Below are positions 22,661 through 29,630 of a stretch of DNA of 29,630 bases, piece after piece. Made by a program: the position numbers and the translations under genes. The stretch is from a virus. Each line of letters begins with the position of its first letter. Positions within the stretch are counted from its first letter, which is position 1. The DNA is taken from the IMG/VR virus record IMGVR_UViG_3300047476_000404, positions 1-29,630 of that record; one strand, written 5' to 3'. The notes beneath the pieces were generated by a model. It was not told the DNA's origin and ran no database searches. It saw nothing but the letters and a program-made list of their open reading frames with translations.

Positions 22661-23599
22661 TTACTTGAACTCCGCATCAACCATAAGTTCTGTTAAACAG
22701 GCTACCAGTGCTATTTCTTTATCAGAAACAAAAGCCATTTGATAGTCATATTTAGCCAGAATAATAACAACCTGTGGTATACTAGCAGGTTTTAGGTATT
22801 CTGTCAAGCCGTCATAAATCTTACGAAAGATTCGGGCAGGGTCAAGGTCAGAGTTGGTAACAACCCATTTACGCATGGTTCCCCAATCCTTTTCCTTCAG
22901 AGCCTTGATAAGGTCATCCAGATTACGAATTGATTCAACCTGTGCCAGCACACCAGCATCTAGAGAACCACCGGACGAAAACCTCTGGAGTTCGTTCAGA
23001 GTTCGTCTAAAGTCTGGAAAGAACTTCTGTACGATCTTGGCCAGAACGTCCTTGTCTGTCGTAACCTTTTCGGTCTTGAGGACTTCACCCAATCTCTTAT
23101 AGAATGCAGCAGCCATCTTTGGCTTTTCGGCAGCTTGTAGTGTGAAGTCTACCACGGCACAGCGAGAATGAATGGCCTCGATCAATCGCCCCTTGAAGTT
23201 ACAGGTTAGAATGAAGGAGCAGTTAACCGAAAACTCTTCAATGGCACCACGAAGAGCGGCCTGTGCGTCTGGTGTAATATAGTCGGCCTCGTCCAGAATG
23301 ATGACCTTGCGATCACCAGTCAGAGACACCGTAGAAGCAAAGCCCTTGATCTTGGTTCTTAGAGTATCAATGCCTCGCTCGTCTGATGAGTTGATGAAAA
23401 GATAGTTCAGACCGAGTTCTTCACACATTGCCAGAGCGACGGTTGTCTTACCGACACCCGCCGTTCCGGTTAGCATAAGGTTTGGAATTTCCTTGCTATC
23501 AACATAGGACTGGAATACTTTCTTCAACCGATCAGGCAAAATACAATCGGCCACTTTTCGTGGCCGATATTTTTCTACCCATAAAAATTCGTCTCGCAT
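22661..23599 (-). CDS. 44: Clamp-loader large subunit (gp44, AAA+ ATPase)
   Basis: 312 residues, T4 gp44 is 319. LWVEKYRPRKVADCILP is the clamp-loader N terminus. Walker A GTAGVGKTT (45-53), Walker B VIILDEAD (99-106) and the SRC motif HSRC (144-147) with its arginine finger are all present. Four copies with one gp62 form the loader that opens gp45. Its ATG overlaps the stop of the 28-residue membrane peptide (TAATG), so expression follows dsbA through that peptide. Confidence 0.97.
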   Translation of the reverse strand: MRDEFLWVEKYRPRKVADCILPDRLKKVFQSYVDSKEIPNLMLTGTAGVGKTTVALAMCEELGLNYLFINSSDERGIDTLRTKIKGFASTVSLTGDRKVIILDEADYITPDAQAALRGAIEEFSVNCSFILTCNFKGRLIEAIHSRCAVVDFTLQAAEKPKMAAAFYKRLGEVLKTEKVTTDKDVLAKIVQKFFPDFRRTLNELQRFSSGGSLDAGVLAQVESIRNLDDLIKALKEKDWGTMRKWVVTNSDLDPARIFRKIYDGLTEYLKPASIPQVVIILAKYDYQMAFVSDKEIALVACLTELMVDAEFK

Positions 23600-23685
23600 T
23601 AGTCACCACCTTCAAGATAGTAGAAAAAGAGTATGATACACGCCACAATGACCATAGTCAAGCCTAAGAAGAACCCAACTATCAC
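23599..23685 (-). CDS. Single-pass membrane micropeptide (28 aa)
   Basis: A short frame with GTG start at 23685 (GTGA overlap with the upstream stop), GGAG six bases upstream, and TAA overlapping the gene 44 ATG (TAATG). It encodes a hydrophobic helix from residue 2 to 23 (VGFFLGLTMVIVACIILFFYY) followed by LEGGD. Start, stop and Shine-Dalgarno line up with both neighbours, which supports translation. Likely a single transmembrane peptide; function unknown. Confidence 0.6.
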   Translation of the reverse strand: MIVGFFLGLTMVIVACIILFFYYLEGGD

Positions 23686-24005
23686 TTGTTGCTCCAGCCG
23701 TCTGTTCTCAGGACATTCTCATCTTCCTTGACAGAAAAGGCTGTGGCCGAAGTCAGGACATTTGTATAGAGTTCTTCAAACGAGTTGTTTTCTTCTACTT
23801 CCTGCGAGAAGTTTGACTTGTAATAGACCTTGGCCATCCGCCGAATGACCTTCTTTTCGACACCAAGTTCTTCGTTCATCTTATTGATGATTTCCTTCTG
23901 AAGATCACGTTCAGCGGCAGCACGAACCATGCTGTCATTGATTTCACTGATTGCATTACGTAGCTTCTGCTTGTCGGCATTCGACAAGGCACTAATACTT
24001 ACCAT
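23682..24005 (-). CDS. dsbA: DsbA-like double-stranded DNA-binding protein
   Basis: 107 residues. KEIINKMNEELGVEKKVIRRMAKVYYKSN, then SFEELYTNVL, matches T4 DsbA (KDIRIRAKDELGVDGKMFNRLLALYHKDN, VELYDTVF). T4 DsbA binds double-stranded DNA near late promoters and helps late transcription in vitro. Here the gene sits between gene 45 and gene 44, and gp45 itself activates T4 late transcription, so the position may be functional. AAGGAG precedes the ATG. Confidence 0.85.
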   Translation of the reverse strand: MVSISALSNADKQKLRNAISEINDSMVRAAAERDLQKEIINKMNEELGVEKKVIRRMAKVYYKSNFSQEVEENNSFEELYTNVLTSATAFSVKEDENVLRTDGWSNK

Positions 24006-24019
24006 GATATATGTCTCCT

Positions 24020-24679
24020 TTACTTAATGCTTTCGAACGAAATGAAGTACTTCAGCTTCTTGGTCTTGGATGTAAAGCGAGCAAACAGAGGCAGCTTTAC
24101 ATCCACCGTGTAGTCATCGGCAATCATCTTCAGATTGTCAGTATTCCATGTGGCAATGAAGTCCTTGCCGGAATAGTCGCTGATCTTATTCGAAGCCTGA
24201 TTGGCTGTGTCGTTCTTACGATCATGCACGACCGCTCGCAGTTCACCGTTCTTACCAATGATGGAAAGATGCGTCAACGAGTTCATGGATGCCAGTCGTA
24301 GCAGCTTTGTCAGTACCATGTTGGGCAGATCAAAGGTCACATCTGGATTGTCAATGGTAAGACTCTTTCCTTCCGGGGGAGTCTTGACCAGTTCAGGACT
24401 GACAGAATAGTATGTCAGTTCAAACATTCCATCCTTGGCCACCACCTTCTTGTCATCGAATGCCAGATCAGGTGTGGCCAGTGTCGAGATGTTTCCGATA
24501 AACTGGTTCAAGTCATAAATGCCAAACTTGTTTGGGAAAGATTCTTCAAGTTCGGCCTCGGCCATTACAGACTTTTCTTCAGAGATTGTTCTCTGAACAT
24601 TACCCGGAACAAACACCACACCATCATTGATTGTGGAGAAATTCTTTAGAACAGCCATTGTATAGTCAGATAATTTCAT
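24020..24679 (-). CDS. 45: Sliding clamp (gp45-like)
   Basis: 219 residues from ATG 24679, whose MKLSDYTMAVLKNFSTINDG matches the T4 gp45 N terminus (MKLSKDTTALLKNFATINSG); a GTG six bases upstream is also in frame. FGIYDLNQFIGNISTL corresponds to T4 AIYDLNGFLGILSL. It is the trimeric ring that gives gp43 processivity and, in T4, activates late transcription. T4 length is 228. GGAG lies ten bases before the start. Confidence 0.95.
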   Translation of the reverse strand: MKLSDYTMAVLKNFSTINDGVVFVPGNVQRTISEEKSVMAEAELEESFPNKFGIYDLNQFIGNISTLATPDLAFDDKKVVAKDGMFELTYYSVSPELVKTPPEGKSLTIDNPDVTFDLPNMVLTKLLRLASMNSLTHLSIIGKNGELRAVVHDRKNDTANQASNKISDYSGKDFIATWNTDNLKMIADDYTVDVKLPLFARFTSKTKKLKYFISFESIK

Positions 24680-24699
24680 AATCACTTGTCTCCATAATA

Positions 24700-25371
24700 T
24701 TAGGCTATCTTTTGTACTCTACCCGGTCCTTGGAAGGTTGTCAACATGTAACTTACATTGGCTTCCAGTTCACCCTTGTTTCCATTATTCCAGAGCATAT
24801 AATCCATCGGATGCCCGATCCACTTCCATTCAGAGGGATGGATATTAGGGAACTTGTTTTCCATCAGTTCCCCACGATCATAATAAATCCATTCCCTATC
24901 TTCAGGGACTGTGTTTGTGAGAACAGCAGTATCATACCATTCTGGTTCAGGACCACGAATCACACGAATAACAAAGCCGCCCATCTTCTGAATGAACTTG
25001 ATTTCATTTGGAAAGCGAACATCAGTAACTACTACATTATCAAGTTCAATCATTCGCCGTTCTGTCGATGTGATCCATAGGTTATCACCGAAAACATCAC
25101 GACCAGCCTCCGTTCCTACTTTCTGTAGAGCCAGCCGGGGCGTCAGATCATAACCCAGCTTGGCACTCCAGAACTCATCCTTCTTTTCACGAAAGGCACG
25201 GGACTCATCCGTGTCACCTTCAAGTAGATGACGGGGCCATCCGAAGATAGCCGCCGTTGCATCCTTGACTGAATCAGCAAAGGCCAGTTTATAGAACTTG
25301 TATTTGTCAACAAGCAAGTCCCCAACTGTGCCCTTACCAGAACCAGCAAATCCCACCAGACCAATTATCAT
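24700..25371 (-). CDS. 1: Deoxynucleoside monophosphate kinase (T4 gp1-like)
   Basis: 223 residues from ATG 25371, with AGAGG upstream. P-loop GFAGSGKGT (7-15) follows the first strand; LQKVGTEAGRDVFGDNLWI and VVVTDVRFPNEIKFIQKMGGFVIRVIR match the T4 gp1 fold (LMQALGTDLIVNNFDRMYWV, IVPDTRQDHEMDAARAMGATVIHVVR). It phosphorylates dNMPs to dNDPs, supplying precursors. It is in the gene 45 unit and would be made with the replisome. Confidence 0.85.
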   Translation of the reverse strand: MIIGLVGFAGSGKGTVGDLLVDKYKFYKLAFADSVKDATAAIFGWPRHLLEGDTDESRAFREKKDEFWSAKLGYDLTPRLALQKVGTEAGRDVFGDNLWITSTERRMIELDNVVVTDVRFPNEIKFIQKMGGFVIRVIRGPEPEWYDTAVLTNTVPEDREWIYYDRGELMENKFPNIHPSEWKWIGHPMDYMLWNNGNKGELEANVSYMLTTFQGPGRVQKIA

Positions 25372-25390
25372 GATATAAACCTCTTTATGT

Positions 25391-26209
25391 TTAGAGAGCA
25401 CCAGTCAAAGCAGCAATCTTAGCCATATCACCTGTGAAGGCATATGTTCCGATATGCTGAGTCTTCATCCAAGGACATAGCCAAATCTGTCCACCAATGG
25501 CTCTCCAATATTGGCAGAACATATAATCTTCACTAAGGTAGCGGTGCGAATCAGGATCGATAACAGTGTCGAAATATGCGTGAATATACCTTGAACCATC
25601 GAAGTTTGCCTGTCCAATATGATCTGGTTTGTAGTTTAGATGTGGATATTCTTCCTTAAACTTATCGAACACAGCCCGCTTCACCATCATAAAGCCTGTG
25701 CCAATTTCCATAACTTCCAGAGGCTCTGTAACTTTGAATTGCTTGGTGCCGGGAACAGGATTAAAGACATAATCACCAATCACACCTTCAAGTTCAGAAG
25801 GATTGAATTTTGATTCATCAAATTCTGGTTGGGCCAGAACTTTCTTGGAAGCATTCCAGATTGATCTCCAGTTAATAGACTTCTTTGGGTATGGAGCACC
25901 AATAACATCCTTATCAAGGGCAAGGAGAGCCAGAACATCTTCTGGATTGAAATGAATATCCGAGTCAATGAAAAGAAGATGTGTGAAGCCAGACCGAAGA
26001 AACTCATCAACAATGTAATTGCGAGCACGAGTAATAAGAGACTCATTAAAAAGAAGGGAGAACCTAACCTCAATACCATATCTAACACAAATTGCCTGAA
26101 GATCAAGGCAAGCCTTCATATAAAGGCCATGATTAAATCCACCGTACATGGGTGTGCCAACAAATAGCTTCGCCTTGCGAAGATCATCGGTCTTAATTGA
26201 TAATTCCAT
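25391..26209 (-). CDS. Conserved T4-like phage glycosyltransferase (GT-A)
   Basis: 272 residues from ATG 26209; GGAG lies nine bases upstream and the frame before it runs through the promoter. LLFIDSDIHFNPEDV (78-92) contains the DSD metal site; SLITRARNYIVDEF before it is typical of GT-A proteins of marine T4-like phages. YHLSEDY-type residues follow (RYLSEDYMFCQYWR), a place for the catalytic base. It is distant from the glycan operon and lies in the replication unit under its own promoter, so it may have a separate target such as DNA, capsid or host protein. Confidence 0.75.
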   Translation of the reverse strand: MELSIKTDDLRKAKLFVGTPMYGGFNHGLYMKACLDLQAICVRYGIEVRFSLLFNESLITRARNYIVDEFLRSGFTHLLFIDSDIHFNPEDVLALLALDKDVIGAPYPKKSINWRSIWNASKKVLAQPEFDESKFNPSELEGVIGDYVFNPVPGTKQFKVTEPLEVMEIGTGFMMVKRAVFDKFKEEYPHLNYKPDHIGQANFDGSRYIHAYFDTVIDPDSHRYLSEDYMFCQYWRAIGGQIWLCPWMKTQHIGTYAFTGDMAKIAALTGAL

Positions 26210-26230
26210 TATGAATGTCTCCATTACTAA

Positions 26231-26304
26231 AAAATAGTCATCACGGGCACTCCCGCACATGAGTATATAGTGACGATTGTAGCTGAAACTGGCACTCCCG
26301 TCAA
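26231..26304 (-). promoter_or_regulatory. Sigma70-type promoter with second tandem promoter-like copy
   Basis: Distal copy: TTGACG (26299-26304), 17-base spacer, TACAAT (26276-26281). Proximal copy, 45 bp downstream: TGTGCG (26254-26259), 17-base spacer, TATTTT (26231-26236). Both carry the same 10-bp sequence CGGGAGTGCC running from the end of the -35 into the spacer. The first looks like a good promoter for the glycosyltransferase-dNMP kinase-gp45 unit; the second is a weak promoter or an operator. Confidence 0.65.
26246..26300. repeat. 10-bp direct repeat in the promoter region
   Basis: GGCACTCCCG (plus strand) at 26246-26255 and 26291-26300, centre to centre 45 bp, about four helical turns. 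Each lies in the same register relative to a -35/-10-like pair. The proximal copy is also part of a palindrome, CGGG-CACT-CCCG at 26244-26255. Confidence 0.85.
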
Positions 26305-26341
26305 ATAAAAAAATAGGGCCGACCCGAAGGCCGACCCTATT
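26305..26341 (-). terminator. Rho-independent terminator after cobS-like gene
   Basis: A 13-bp stem (26312-26324 with 26329-26341, two G-U pairs on the minus-strand RNA) closed by a stable UUCG tetraloop (26325-26328) and followed by a run of T at 26307-26313 on the minus strand. It ends the CobT/CobS unit just before the next promoter. Confidence 0.93.
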
Positions 26342-26357
26342 CTTCGCCTGATTAAGA

Positions 26358-27542
26358 TCAGAATGCAACCTCATCTGTTGAAGTCTGAGGCACTACAGTC
26401 TGATCAGCAGGAGCTACACTGTCATCAAGCTTCTTGTAAAGATCAAGAAAGGCCGTCTTTGTGTCCACGTCAAAGCGGTTAAGACAGAGTTCAATGGACT
26501 TGCTACGATTGCCATTGAAAATCGCAAAGGCTTCGCAAATGTGGACGAGTCGGCGTGTTGAAATTAGATCAGACACGGCACCTTCCATAAAGGACTTGCG
26601 AATAACATCAGCCCATGCAACCAGCTTATCCACGTACTGCGTATCAGGCATACCAGCCTTGGCCAGAACGTTGTTGAGAATCTTAGCCTCAACCTTCGCA
26701 GCGGGATATTCCTGCTCAAGGGTAACAGAGAAACGTTCAAGGAACGCCTCGTTCATAACGTTGGTGCCGATAAAGCGACCATCATCTGAACCTTTACCCT
26801 TGGTGTTGGCCGTTGCAATAATGTTGAAGCCCTTTGCCGGTGTGATCACCTTATTAATTTTCTTAAGGTAGATCGGCTTGCCTTCAAGAATAGGCTGGAG
26901 ACACATCAACTTGTTAGAACCAAGGTCAACTTCATCGAGAAGAAGAATTGCACCCCGTTCCATTGCAACAACCACTGGACCGTTCTGCCAGACAGTCTTA
27001 CCATCAACAAGACGGAAGCCGCCAAGCAAATCGTCCTCGTCCGTTTCAATCGTAATGTTGGTACGGATGCACTCCCGTTTTTCGGCAGCACAAACCTGTT
27101 CCACCATCATCGTCTTACCGTTACCAGAAAGACCAGTGATGTACAGCGGATAAAACCGCTGAGACTTTACGATTGATCGAACATCAGAGAAGTGACCGAA
27201 CGGAACATAGCCGTCAGCCTTCTCAGGCACAAACGAAACGGGAGCATTGCCAATCTGAACGGCGGCAAGAGCCATTTCGATATGTGCATCCGATCCCATG
27301 TCAACCGTAGGAATGACACTTGCGGGGATCGACGCCTTAGTAGCCTTGGGGGCTACCGTGGCCGGATCAATAGTGAGCGAATATACACCACGACCGATAC
27401 GACACTTATTCAGCCAAGCAGGAAACGCAATATCCATTTCAGAACAAATGTCCGAAGCCTGTTGACGAGTAATGGTTTCAATATCCCCGAGCTTTACCTT
27501 GACGGCATTGAGGAATGATTCTCGGTTAGAAGCCTTGGCCAT
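26358..27542 (-). CDS. cobS: CobS-like AAA+ ATPase
   Basis: 394 residues from ATG 27542 (MAKASNRESF), with AAGGA seven bases upstream; the longer frame from farther upstream would cross the promoter. MoxR/CobS-type AAA+ protein: Walker A GLSGNGKT (137-144), Walker B ILLLDEVD (199-206), ANTKGKG sensor segment (245-251) and LERF (268-271) with the arginine finger. Cellular CobS works with CobT and CobN in aerobic cobalt insertion into the B12 corrin ring. Phage CobS-like proteins are common in marine T4-like phages, but no cobN is seen here, so it may join a host chelatase or act as a MoxR-type chaperone with the adjacent CobT-like VWA protein. Confidence 0.9.
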   Translation of the reverse strand: MAKASNRESFLNAVKVKLGDIETITRQQASDICSEMDIAFPAWLNKCRIGRGVYSLTIDPATVAPKATKASIPASVIPTVDMGSDAHIEMALAAVQIGNAPVSFVPEKADGYVPFGHFSDVRSIVKSQRFYPLYITGLSGNGKTMMVEQVCAAEKRECIRTNITIETDEDDLLGGFRLVDGKTVWQNGPVVVAMERGAILLLDEVDLGSNKLMCLQPILEGKPIYLKKINKVITPAKGFNIIATANTKGKGSDDGRFIGTNVMNEAFLERFSVTLEQEYPAAKVEAKILNNVLAKAGMPDTQYVDKLVAWADVIRKSFMEGAVSDLISTRRLVHICEAFAIFNGNRSKSIELCLNRFDVDTKTAFLDLYKKLDDSVAPADQTVVPQTSTDEVAF

Positions 27543-27577
27543 TTTGCTATCCTTTGCTGTATCTCGATTATGGAAGT

Positions 27578-27606
27578 ATATTAGCACATTGATTCGGTCT
27601 TGTCAA
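27578..27606 (-). promoter_or_regulatory. Consensus sigma70-type promoter before cobS-like gene
   Basis: TTGACA (27601-27606) and TAATAT (27578-27583) with an exactly 17-base spacer on the minus strand. Start near 27571, giving a leader of about 30 bases. It is the best match to the sigma70 consensus in the window and allows the CobS-like gene to be made independently of CobT. Confidence 0.8.
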
Positions 27607-27609
27607 GCA

Positions 27610-27643
27610 CCGGGGAGATAGGTTGTAGAGGCTATCTCCCCGG
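27610..27643. other. Perfect 12-bp hairpin between cobT-like and cobS-like genes
   Basis: CCGGGGAGATAG (27610-27621) pairs with its complement at 27632-27643 around a 10-base loop. It begins eight bases after the CobT-like stop and overlaps none of the -35. Neither strand has a following T-run, so an intrinsic terminator is unlikely; it may protect the 3' end of the CobT-like message or be a weak or factor-assisted terminator. Confidence 0.75.
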
Positions 27644-27651
27644 TTAGTTCC

Positions 27652-29630
27652 TTATGCAACCTTGGCACTCACACGGGCCATGAACTTTGAAAGCAACACT
27701 CGATTTGTAGTTTTCTTTTCAGAATACTTGATAAATGCCTTTGCGATCTTTGCCTTTGTCATTTTTGCATTGACATCCAGCACATCGGCACCGGCAGTCT
27801 TACCACCACACTTTACGATGTAATATTCATCATAGCCCTTGGCAGTAGTCGAGAGATAACCTTCATCGTTCCACAGCTTCTTTGTCTTATCGTTATTCAG
27901 AATAGTGTAATCAATAATCCAATTCAGACTTTTGATTCCACCATTGTGGAGATAGAAGCCGATAAGATTAGTGTTAGTGCGAGACTTCAGAACTTTCAGC
28001 AGAAGGTCAGTCATGTCATAAAGGCTTCTACCAATAACATGTGTTGCCTTTGTAACATCATCCTTCAGGATATAACGAGTTCCGTTTTTCTTCGGGGGCA
28101 GTATTGCCGGATTATGTATGCTCATACAGGGGTCCGAACAACCGTCCGTCAGAATAATAGTATTCACGATCTCAAGCTTATACTTCTTACGGAAATCGTT
28201 AATCAACTTATCAGACACGACGATAGCCTGATTAAGCGGCGTTCCATCCATAGAATCGGTTGGATAATAAACTGCCCGAGAAGCCTGTGCCCACAGAAGT
28301 TCAAAGGCAGTATTCAAAGTGGCAGCATTCATTCGTGAAGAAAGAATGTTACGCATCTTGAAATTATCAAACCGAAGATCGTTGGTCTTATACTCAAAAG
28401 AACCCTTCTGCGTAAAACCACGATCATCTTTGAATGAGTATACTTCGAACGGAATCTGAACACGCTTACAGAACAAAGTAAGTGCGATCAACTGTTTCAT
28501 CGTATACTTGAAGTTTGTCAGCATAGAACCAGACCAATCAAGAATCATGAAGAAACCATGATTCTTGGAATTGGGCACTACCGACAACTTGCGGAAAATG
28601 TCATCGTTGTACTTGTAACTGTGAAGTTTGTTCGTATCGATAACACCCGTCTTTGCAACCGATGCCCGAGCATAGGAATCGGCAGCTTTCCGCATTTCAA
28701 ACTCTTTCACCATGAAAGAGATTGAGTCGTTTTCCGACTGACGAAACTTTTTCAAGTCTTCTCGAACGGTCTTACGAGTATAATCACCATATGTATTGTA
28801 GGTTGCCAACATCTGAGGAATAACCACAGAGAAGTCATCTACAATATTCTCATACTTTGCCTTGGGAAGCGTGACATACACATAGTTTATGTCATTGTCA
28901 GCCACGATGGTTGACATTGCTTCCTGTGCGGCCCGTTCGGTTGCAGCTTCAAGGGTTTCGTCGTCTGATTCATCAGCACCGGCACCAAGCTTGTCGGTCT
29001 CGGCCTGATCTTCGCCAGACTCTTCATCCTCGAATGTTTCGTCGTTGGCATACTTTGACTGATTAGATTCATCCTCGTCGGAGTCATCTGATTCAGCATC
29101 AGCATCAGCATCAGCATCAGCATCGCTGTCTGAATCTTCATTATCAAGGTAATCATAAGAATCTGAGTCTACAGAATCATTGTCATCGGAATCCTCTGCG
29201 GAATCCTGATTCTGTTCCTGCTGCTTCTTTTCTTCATTCAGCTTCTTACAGAACGCATATACTTCTTCTGTAAGAGCCACAACTTCTTCGAAGGTTTCAG
29301 CATCAGCAATCTTATCTACCAGAGCCTTTTCGGCCTTGGTGAAGATAATGCCAAGCATGGCACCGCCCTTGAAGTAAAGATTGATACGGTCGATAAACAT
29401 CATACCGTTTACATCTTTACCCTGCGTGCCGAAGAAGTTACGTTCAAAGAGTTCCTTATACCCCTTGACGTAGTTACGGCGAGAACCGGGATAACGACGC
29501 TTCTGTCGCTTGTCAATACGAGCATCCTCAATAACGTTGAGAAAACTCTTGTTGCCGGTCTTCTTTTCCGTCATAGTCTTGACAGCCTGTTCCCATGCAT
29601 CAGCAGGGGTATCCAGAGCATGTCCGACTT
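27652..29630 (-). CDS. cobT: CobT-like VWA-domain protein, N terminus beyond right edge
   Basis: An open frame to the window edge; there is an ATG at 29574, but the 18 codons before it (HALDTPADAWEQAVKT) are in frame without stop and look like coding sequence, so the start is probably outside. From that Met: NVIEDARIDKRQKRRYPG (13-30) is the CobT-type N-terminal segment. Residues 120-215 are an Asp/Glu/Ser linker. A VWA domain follows with MIDAS DWSGSM (346-351), LTDGCSD and a Thr-containing segment in between. CobT pairs with CobS in cobaltochelatase; together with the neighbouring ATPase it forms a MoxR-VWA type complex. Confidence 0.9.
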   Translation of the reverse strand, partial: VGHALDTPADAWEQAVKTMTEKKTGNKSFLNVIEDARIDKRQKRRYPGSRRNYVKGYKELFERNFFGTQGKDVNGMMFIDRINLYFKGGAMLGIIFTKAEKALVDKIADAETFEEVVALTEEVYAFCKKLNEEKKQQEQNQDSAEDSDDNDSVDSDSYDYLDNEDSDSDADADADADAESDDSDEDESNQSKYANDETFEDEESGEDQAETDKLGAGADESDDETLEAATERAAQEAMSTIVADNDINYVYVTLPKAKYENIVDDFSVVIPQMLATYNTYGDYTRKTVREDLKKFRQSENDSISFMVKEFEMRKAADSYARASVAKTGVIDTNKLHSYKYNDDIFRKLSVVPNSKNHGFFMILDWSGSMLTNFKYTMKQLIALTLFCKRVQIPFEVYSFKDDRGFTQKGSFEYKTNDLRFDNFKMRNILSSRMNAATLNTAFELLWAQASRAVYYPTDSMDGTPLNQAIVVSDKLINDFRKKYKLEIVNTIILTDGCSDPCMSIHNPAILPPKKNGTRYILKDDVTKATHVIGRSLYDMTDLLLKVLKSRTNTNLIGFYLHNGGIKSLNWIIDYTILNNDKTKKLWNDEGYLSTTAKGYDEYYIVKCGGKTAGADVLDVNAKMTKAKIAKAFIKYSEKKTTNRVLLSKFMARVSAKVA
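29093..29124. repeat. Hexamer microsatellite in the CobT-like linker
   Basis: Five perfect TCAGCA units plus two bases on the plus strand, encoding an alternating Asp-Ala run (DADADADADA) in the acidic linker. Being six bases long, changes in copy number keep the frame and would vary linker length only. Confidence 0.9.

Noticed and set aside
22396-22680. A 94-codon minus-strand frame over the homing endonuclease.
   Set aside because: It crosses the end of gene 44 and the NUMOD3 coding frame; the competing frame has the conserved motifs.
26461-26871. A 136-codon plus-strand frame opposite the CobS-like gene.
   Set aside because: Antisense to a well-conserved AAA+ gene; Ser/Arg/Leu-rich composition is typical of a reverse-strand shadow, and no plus-strand gene is supported anywhere else.
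27610-27643. Hairpin between cobT-like and cobS-like genes as a Rho-independent terminator.
   Set aside because: The 12-bp stem is perfect, but neither strand shows a T-run after it. Listed as a structure of unknown role.
614-29006. Heptamer GCCTGAT recurs at least ten times on the plus strand across the window, more than its complement.
   Set aside because: Nearly all copies are in the same reading frame of minus-strand genes and encode Tyr/Asp/Asn-Gln-Ala, so codon and dipeptide preference explains them. No fixed spacing that would suggest a packaging or recombination signal.
29093-29124. Short tandem repeat as a CRISPR-like or origin iteron array.
   Set aside because: A 6-bp unit without spacers, within the coding frame of an acidic linker; ordinary coding microsatellite.

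Overview
The window is part of a large, tightly packed, T4-like contractile-tailed phage genome. Every gene I can support lies on the minus strand, usually overlapping its neighbour by 1-20 bases. The T4-type core includes B-family DNA polymerase (gp43), sliding clamp (gp45), both clamp-loader subunits (gp44, gp62), the RegA translational repressor, a DsbA-like protein, a deoxynucleoside monophosphate kinase, a dUTPase and a PAAR spike tip. A CobS-like/CobT-like ATPase-VWA pair and an Hsp20 are typical of marine and alphaproteobacterial T4-like phages. The cobaltochelatase-type genes and a ROSE-like RNA thermometer point weakly to an alphaproteobacterial host (inference); a cyanobacterial host is the main alternative.

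Layout in transcription order, right to left. 29630-26358: CobT-like protein (5' end outside the window), a consensus sigma70-type promoter, the CobS-like AAA+ ATPase and a UUCG-loop terminator. 26304-20453: a second sigma70-type promoter, a conserved phage glycosyltransferase, dNMP kinase, gp45, DsbA-like, a 28-residue membrane peptide, gp44, a homing endonuclease split by an in-frame stop, a 58-residue protein, gp62, RegA and a HAD phosphatase with a capsid-targeting-like N terminus. 20453-18046: virion structural protein, dUTPase, a small spike-like protein and PAAR. 18031-16931: a third sigma70-type promoter, a structured 5' leader, Hsp20, a secreted small protein, a lipoprotein and a strong terminator. 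16899-3976: a three-domain lysin followed by about 12.5 kb of glycan genes. 3975-352: small conserved proteins and gp43. A membrane protein runs off the left edge.

The standout is the glycan operon. Gmd would convert GDP-mannose to GDP-4-keto-6-deoxymannose. A DegT-fold enzyme with His in place of the catalytic Lys resembles ColD, the 3-dehydratase of colitose biosynthesis. A GDP-fucose synthase-type reductase could finish GDP-L-fucose or GDP-L-colitose, and a GT10 fucosyltransferase could use either. Around them are four more glycosyltransferase-like genes, two methyltransferases, an SDR epimerase, a small-molecule kinase and a fused nucleotidyltransferase-HAD phosphatase. Together they look like a self-contained pathway for a methylated deoxysugar glycan. 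The target (host envelope, virion or other) cannot be read from the sequence.

Other notable signals are the Hsp20 leader, in which the Shine-Dalgarno sits in a ROSE-like hairpin with a bulged G; a 27-bp in-frame duplication in the polymerase; a tandem pair of promoter-like units sharing a 10-bp repeat; and the nonsense-split homing endonuclease.
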